DNA of 6,684 nucleotides from an uncultured Lachnospiraceae bacterium. GTDB lineage: Bacteria; Bacillota; Clostridia; Lachnospirales; Lachnospiraceae. A model generated the notes under the pieces. The model did not search any database. It had not been told where the DNA came from and worked only from the letters and a program-made list of their open reading frames with translations. Location of the stretch: positions 1-6,684 of the forward strand of contig USKC01000174.1 of the NCBI GenBank assembly GCA_900555195.1. Direction: 5' to 3'. The position numbers were made by a program, and so were the translations under genes. Positions 3,820-6,684 of this stretch are shown here, in pieces; position 1 is the first letter of the stretch, and every line of letters starts with the position of its first letter.

Positions 3820-6684
3820 AATGGAAATGATAGAATTTGAGATGATCAATTTCCTGACCGGCAAAACGGCCGCCGGAAAATCCACGATCATCGACGCCCT
3901 GCAGCTAGTGCTGCTGGGAGATACAGGAGGCGGTTTTTTTAATAAAGCGGCGAATGAAAAATCCGCCCGGACGCTCAAGAGCTACCTTTTTGGGGAAATG
4001 GGGGACGATGGAGCTACCGGATTCCGTTATCTGAGGAACGAGCGTTTTTCCAGCTATGTTGCGCTGGAGTTTGAGGATACGCAGAAGCAAAAAAACTTTA
4101 CGGTGGGGATCGTCTGTGACTGCTATAAGGATCAGAACTTTGACTATAAGTGGTTTATGTTGCATGCGGATGGGATTCCGGAGAACCGGTTTGTGGATGA
4201 GGGGAGCAATACGCCTTTTGACATTGCTGGCCTGAGGGCCTATTTTGCCCGCGTCTACGGGAAGAAGAAAAACAGCCTGTATGAATTTTATGATACGAAT
4301 AAGCGGTATCAGGAAGTGACGCTTGGCAAATTCGGGCAGATGAAGAGTAAATACCGCGTTCTGCTGAAAAAGGCGGTGCCTTTTTCACCCATTTCCGATA
4401 TAGAGAAGTTCATCACGGAGTCCATCTGCGATGTGAAGAACAACATCAACGTGGAGCAGATGCAGAGTGATATCCGCCAGTATAAGAACCTGGAAGAGGA
4501 CGCGAGAAAAGCCCAGGAGCGGATCGGATACCTGAAGGAGATACGCGACATCCACCAGAATTATGAGAAAGAGAAGAATCGGTTCATCCAGCAGAGCTAT
4601 ATTGTGATCCGTGCGGAGCAGGAAGAGTATGAGGAACAGGAGCGCGCGCTCAAGGCACAGGCGGAAGAGAAGCGGGCGCAGATCGTGCAGCAGCAGGAAG
4701 AGATGGTTTTCCTGAAGGGGGAAGCGGAAAAGCTGAAGGCTGAGTACGAGAAGCTGGAGGAAGAGTACAGAGGCTCCGATATTGTCCAGAGGGAAAAACA
4801 GCTGCGGGAGAAGCTGGAGAAACTGGGAGAACAGATACAGGGCTTGGAACAGGGATTTCGGGACGCGCTGCTTCATCTGCAGGGCTATGCGGATGAATGG
4901 GGCAGGGCGCTTGCTCTTGCGGGAAAAGCGGGATATGAGCCCGGGGAGAAGTATGCTAGGCTCGTGGAGGACATGCGCGGCGTGACGGAGAAACGAATAG
5001 CAGAGTTTCCCTTCCGGGAGGCTGCCGCCGGCCTTGGGGCGCTTAAGAATGAACTGAACGAATACCGGATCGAACTAAAAAACCGGGCGGAGCAGATCCG
5101 AAACGACATGGAGGAGCTGAAAGGAAACATCCGGAACCTGGAAAAAGGGATCAAACCTTTTCCCCGGCAGGTGACCGCATTGAAGCGCCTGTTGGAGGAG
5201 GAGCTCTTTGCGGCGCAGAAAAAGGCGGTGCAGGTGTCTGTGCTGGCGGATCTCCTTGAAATCCGGGATCCTGCATGGAGGGATGCCATCGAAGGGTATC
5301 TGGATCGGCAGAAATTTTACCTTCTGGTGCCGGAGAAGCATTATGAGGATGCATTGCGCATTTATGACCGGGAGAAAAAGGAGAACGCCATCTATGACGC
5401 GGGCCTTGTGGACATAGGGAAGCTTCGGAAGAATTTCCATAAGGAGCCGCTGCCTGGTTCGCTCTCTGAGGAAATCGAGACGGAGGACGAAGATGCGAGG
5501 CTCTATGCGGACTACCTTCTGGGAAATGTCATGAAATGCGAACGGGCGGAAGAATTGAACCGCTATCAGACAGCTATCACGAAAAGCTGCATGCTCTACA
5601 AAGGATATGTGAGCCGGAAGCTGAATCCGTCCAGGTACGCCACGCCTTTCATTGGACGCCGCTCAATGGAATTGATGCTGGAGCGGTACAGGAAGGAACT
5701 GGAAGGGCAGCAGGTGCTGTATGCACAGGTCGGGGAGGCGCACCGCCTCATAAAGGCCGCCTCCGAAACAGAGGCTTTAAGTGATTACGAAGCCGCACAG
5801 CATGAAAAGGCGGCTGGGATGGGGGGAACGCTTGAAGAGCTCCAAAAGGAGCGCGGGAAGGTGCAGGAAGAGTACGCTCTTCTTGATTTTACATATCTGG
5901 AGCGGATGAACTGTGAGATCAGCCGCCTGAAGGAGGAGAGGGAAAACAAGGAAAGCGCCTGGCATAAGCTGGATAAGAAAAACGAACGCCTGCAGACGGA
6001 ATTGGAAGGGATAGAAAAGGAAAAGCTTCCGGAGAGCATCGCGAATATCGCGGCCATTCAGAACCGGATTGATGAGCGGTTTGACATGGACTGGATACAG
6101 GAGAACGGGGAACCCCGTTTCCAGGAGGTGCGCACGCAGCCGGGAGAATTCACCCATTCCTTGCGGGAACGTTTCTATGCCAGCATGAAACAGACTGAGA
6201 TCCGGCGCGATCGGCTCAGAAAAGAGAGAACTCAGAAGCGCGCCGCCTATAACAGCGCTTATAAGATGCCGTATGACATTGAACTGGAGAGCAACCAGCA
6301 TTTTGACAGGGAGCTCGATGAACTGGAAGGGATCAAGCTCCCGGAGTATGTGGAGAAGATCCGGGACTCCAGGCAGAAAGCTTACGATCAGTTCCGAGAC
6401 GACTTTATAGCCAAGATCAAGTCCAATATCGAGTCGGTATCGCAGCAGATCGAGGAGCTGAACGACTCCCTGAAAAAGAGCGTCTTCGGCACGGATCGGT
6501 ACCGTTTTATAAAAAATCCGAGGCCGGAATACAGGAATTATTATGATATGATCATGGATCCGCTGCTGATGGATACCGGCGGATGGAATATTGCCTCCCA
6601 AAGCTTTAACGAGAAGTACCAGAAGGAGATCGATGAATTGTTCCAGCTGCTGATCCTCAACGAGACCAACGTCAGCGCAGAACG
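3773..6684 (+). CDS. jetC: Wadjet protein JetC (SMC/MukB-like ATPase), 3' partial
   Basis: An uninterrupted frame of 970 complete codons runs to the right edge; full-length JetC is around 1100-1200 residues. It is the SMC motor of Wadjet: two JetC subunits with JetA and JetB use ATP to extrude DNA loops and hand small circular DNA to the nuclease JetD. Residues 1-225 form the N-terminal ATPase head lobe, with a clear Walker A GKTAAGKST (30-38; Lys36, Ser37) after the strand MINFL and before IIDALQLVLLGD. Residues 227-400 are charged, coiled-coil-like. About 460-590 looks like a hinge domain (VSVLADLLEIRDPAWRDAI, then FYLLVPEKHYEDAL). Residues 660-755 return as coiled coil, and 760-930 are further helical text including FGTDRYRF (905-912 region). 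From about 937 (GWNIASQSF) the C-terminal head seems to begin. The ABC signature and Walker B are beyond the window. There is no CxxC zinc hook in the hinge, which argues against Rad50/SbcC. Confidence 0.9.
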   Translation, partial: MKKLKRMLLIHWHHYEMEMIEFEMINFLTGKTAAGKSTIIDALQLVLLGDTGGGFFNKAANEKSARTLKSYLFGEMGDDGATGFRYLRNERFSSYVALEFEDTQKQKNFTVGIVCDCYKDQNFDYKWFMLHADGIPENRFVDEGSNTPFDIAGLRAYFARVYGKKKNSLYEFYDTNKRYQEVTLGKFGQMKSKYRVLLKKAVPFSPISDIEKFITESICDVKNNINVEQMQSDIRQYKNLEEDARKAQERIGYLKEIRDIHQNYEKEKNRFIQQSYIVIRAEQEEYEEQERALKAQAEEKRAQIVQQQEEMVFLKGEAEKLKAEYEKLEEEYRGSDIVQREKQLREKLEKLGEQIQGLEQGFRDALLHLQGYADEWGRALALAGKAGYEPGEKYARLVEDMRGVTEKRIAEFPFREAAAGLGALKNELNEYRIELKNRAEQIRNDMEELKGNIRNLEKGIKPFPRQVTALKRLLEEELFAAQKKAVQVSVLADLLEIRDPAWRDAIEGYLDRQKFYLLVPEKHYEDALRIYDREKKENAIYDAGLVDIGKLRKNFHKEPLPGSLSEEIETEDEDARLYADYLLGNVMKCERAEELNRYQTAITKSCMLYKGYVSRKLNPSRYATPFIGRRSMELMLERYRKELEGQQVLYAQVGEAHRLIKAASETEALSDYEAAQHEKAAGMGGTLEELQKERGKVQEEYALLDFTYLERMNCEISRLKEERENKESAWHKLDKKNERLQTELEGIEKEKLPESIANIAAIQNRIDERFDMDWIQENGEPRFQEVRTQPGEFTHSLRERFYASMKQTEIRRDRLRKERTQKRAAYNSAYKMPYDIELESNQHFDRELDELEGIKLPEYVEKIRDSRQKAYDQFRDDFIAKIKSNIESVSQQIEELNDSLKKSVFGTDRYRFIKNPRPEYRNYYDMIMDPLLMDTGGWNIASQSFNEKYQKEIDELFQLLILNETNVSAE

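Noticed and set aside
3816..3830. ATG overlapping the jetB stop as a possible jetC start
   Set aside because: It is in a different frame from jetC and reaches a stop after four codons.
4385..4876. 163-aa minus-strand frame rich in Leu and Phe that looks membrane-like
   Set aside because: It is the complement of the JetC coiled coil (Glu/Gln/Lys codons read backwards give Leu/Phe runs), with no support as a gene.
5777..6601. 274-aa open frame on the minus strand
   Set aside because: It lies wholly antisense to jetC, whose frame shows Walker A and coiled-coil text. The minus-strand product is Leu/Phe/Ile-rich, as expected from the complement of Glu/Lys/Arg-rich codons, and has no recognisable domain.
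3773..6684. JetC as a Rad50/SbcC or housekeeping Smc protein
   Set aside because: There is no CxxC zinc hook in the mid-region, and the gene sits directly after kleisin-like and KITE-like genes of Wadjet type. The head opening and order fit JetC better.
1..6684. CRISPR arrays, tRNA or rRNA genes, insertion sequences
   Set aside because: I saw no regularly spaced repeats, cloverleaf-like sequence, transposase text or long terminal inverted repeats in the window.

Overview
The window holds the back half of a damaged ABC exporter pair, a short intergenic stretch with a gene remnant and a promoter, and then most of a Wadjet (JetABCD, MukBEF/SMC-like) anti-plasmid defence operon that runs off the right edge. 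All convincing genes are on the + strand. Strong AGGAGG-type ribosome binding sites, a TTG start, roughly balanced GC content and the style of the proteins suggest a Firmicute, most likely a gut Clostridia/Lachnospiraceae-type genome. This placement is an inference from style, not from a marker gene.

Left part (1-1476). The first 271 bases are the C-terminal tail of an ABC transporter nucleotide-binding domain. Its stop overlaps the start of a second ABC exporter gene by ATGA, the usual layout of a heterodimeric exporter pair. The second gene keeps an N-terminal membrane domain and the last ~85 residues of the ATPase domain. It joins them directly, in frame, so the rest of the membrane domain, Walker A, the Q-loop and the LSGGQ signature are all missing. 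It should not be able to bind ATP normally and is best read as a decayed gene.

Middle part (1477-1778). This stretch holds an 8-bp inverted repeat just after the ABC stop, a ~47-codon open fragment that looks like the tail of a lost gene, and a good sigma-A-type promoter (TTGCAT, 17 bp, TATAAT). An 8-bp inverted repeat flanks the promoter, and a small leader hairpin lies just upstream of the ribosome binding site.

Right part (1779-6684). Three tightly overlapping genes encode JetA (kleisin-like, 465 aa, TTG start), JetB (KITE/MukE-like, 216 aa) and JetC (SMC/MukB-like ATPase, at least 970 aa, cut by the window end). JetC starts inside jetB with a 47-nt overlap. In known Wadjet systems JetABC forms a DNA loop-extruding SMC complex, and JetD, a topoisomerase VI-A/Toprim-like nuclease, cuts small circular DNA such as plasmids. 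jetD and the C-terminal ATPase half of JetC are expected beyond the right edge but cannot be seen here. The system is therefore a known defence class, not a new one. The less ordinary points are the decayed exporter beside it, the long jetB/jetC overlap and the symmetrical promoter region.
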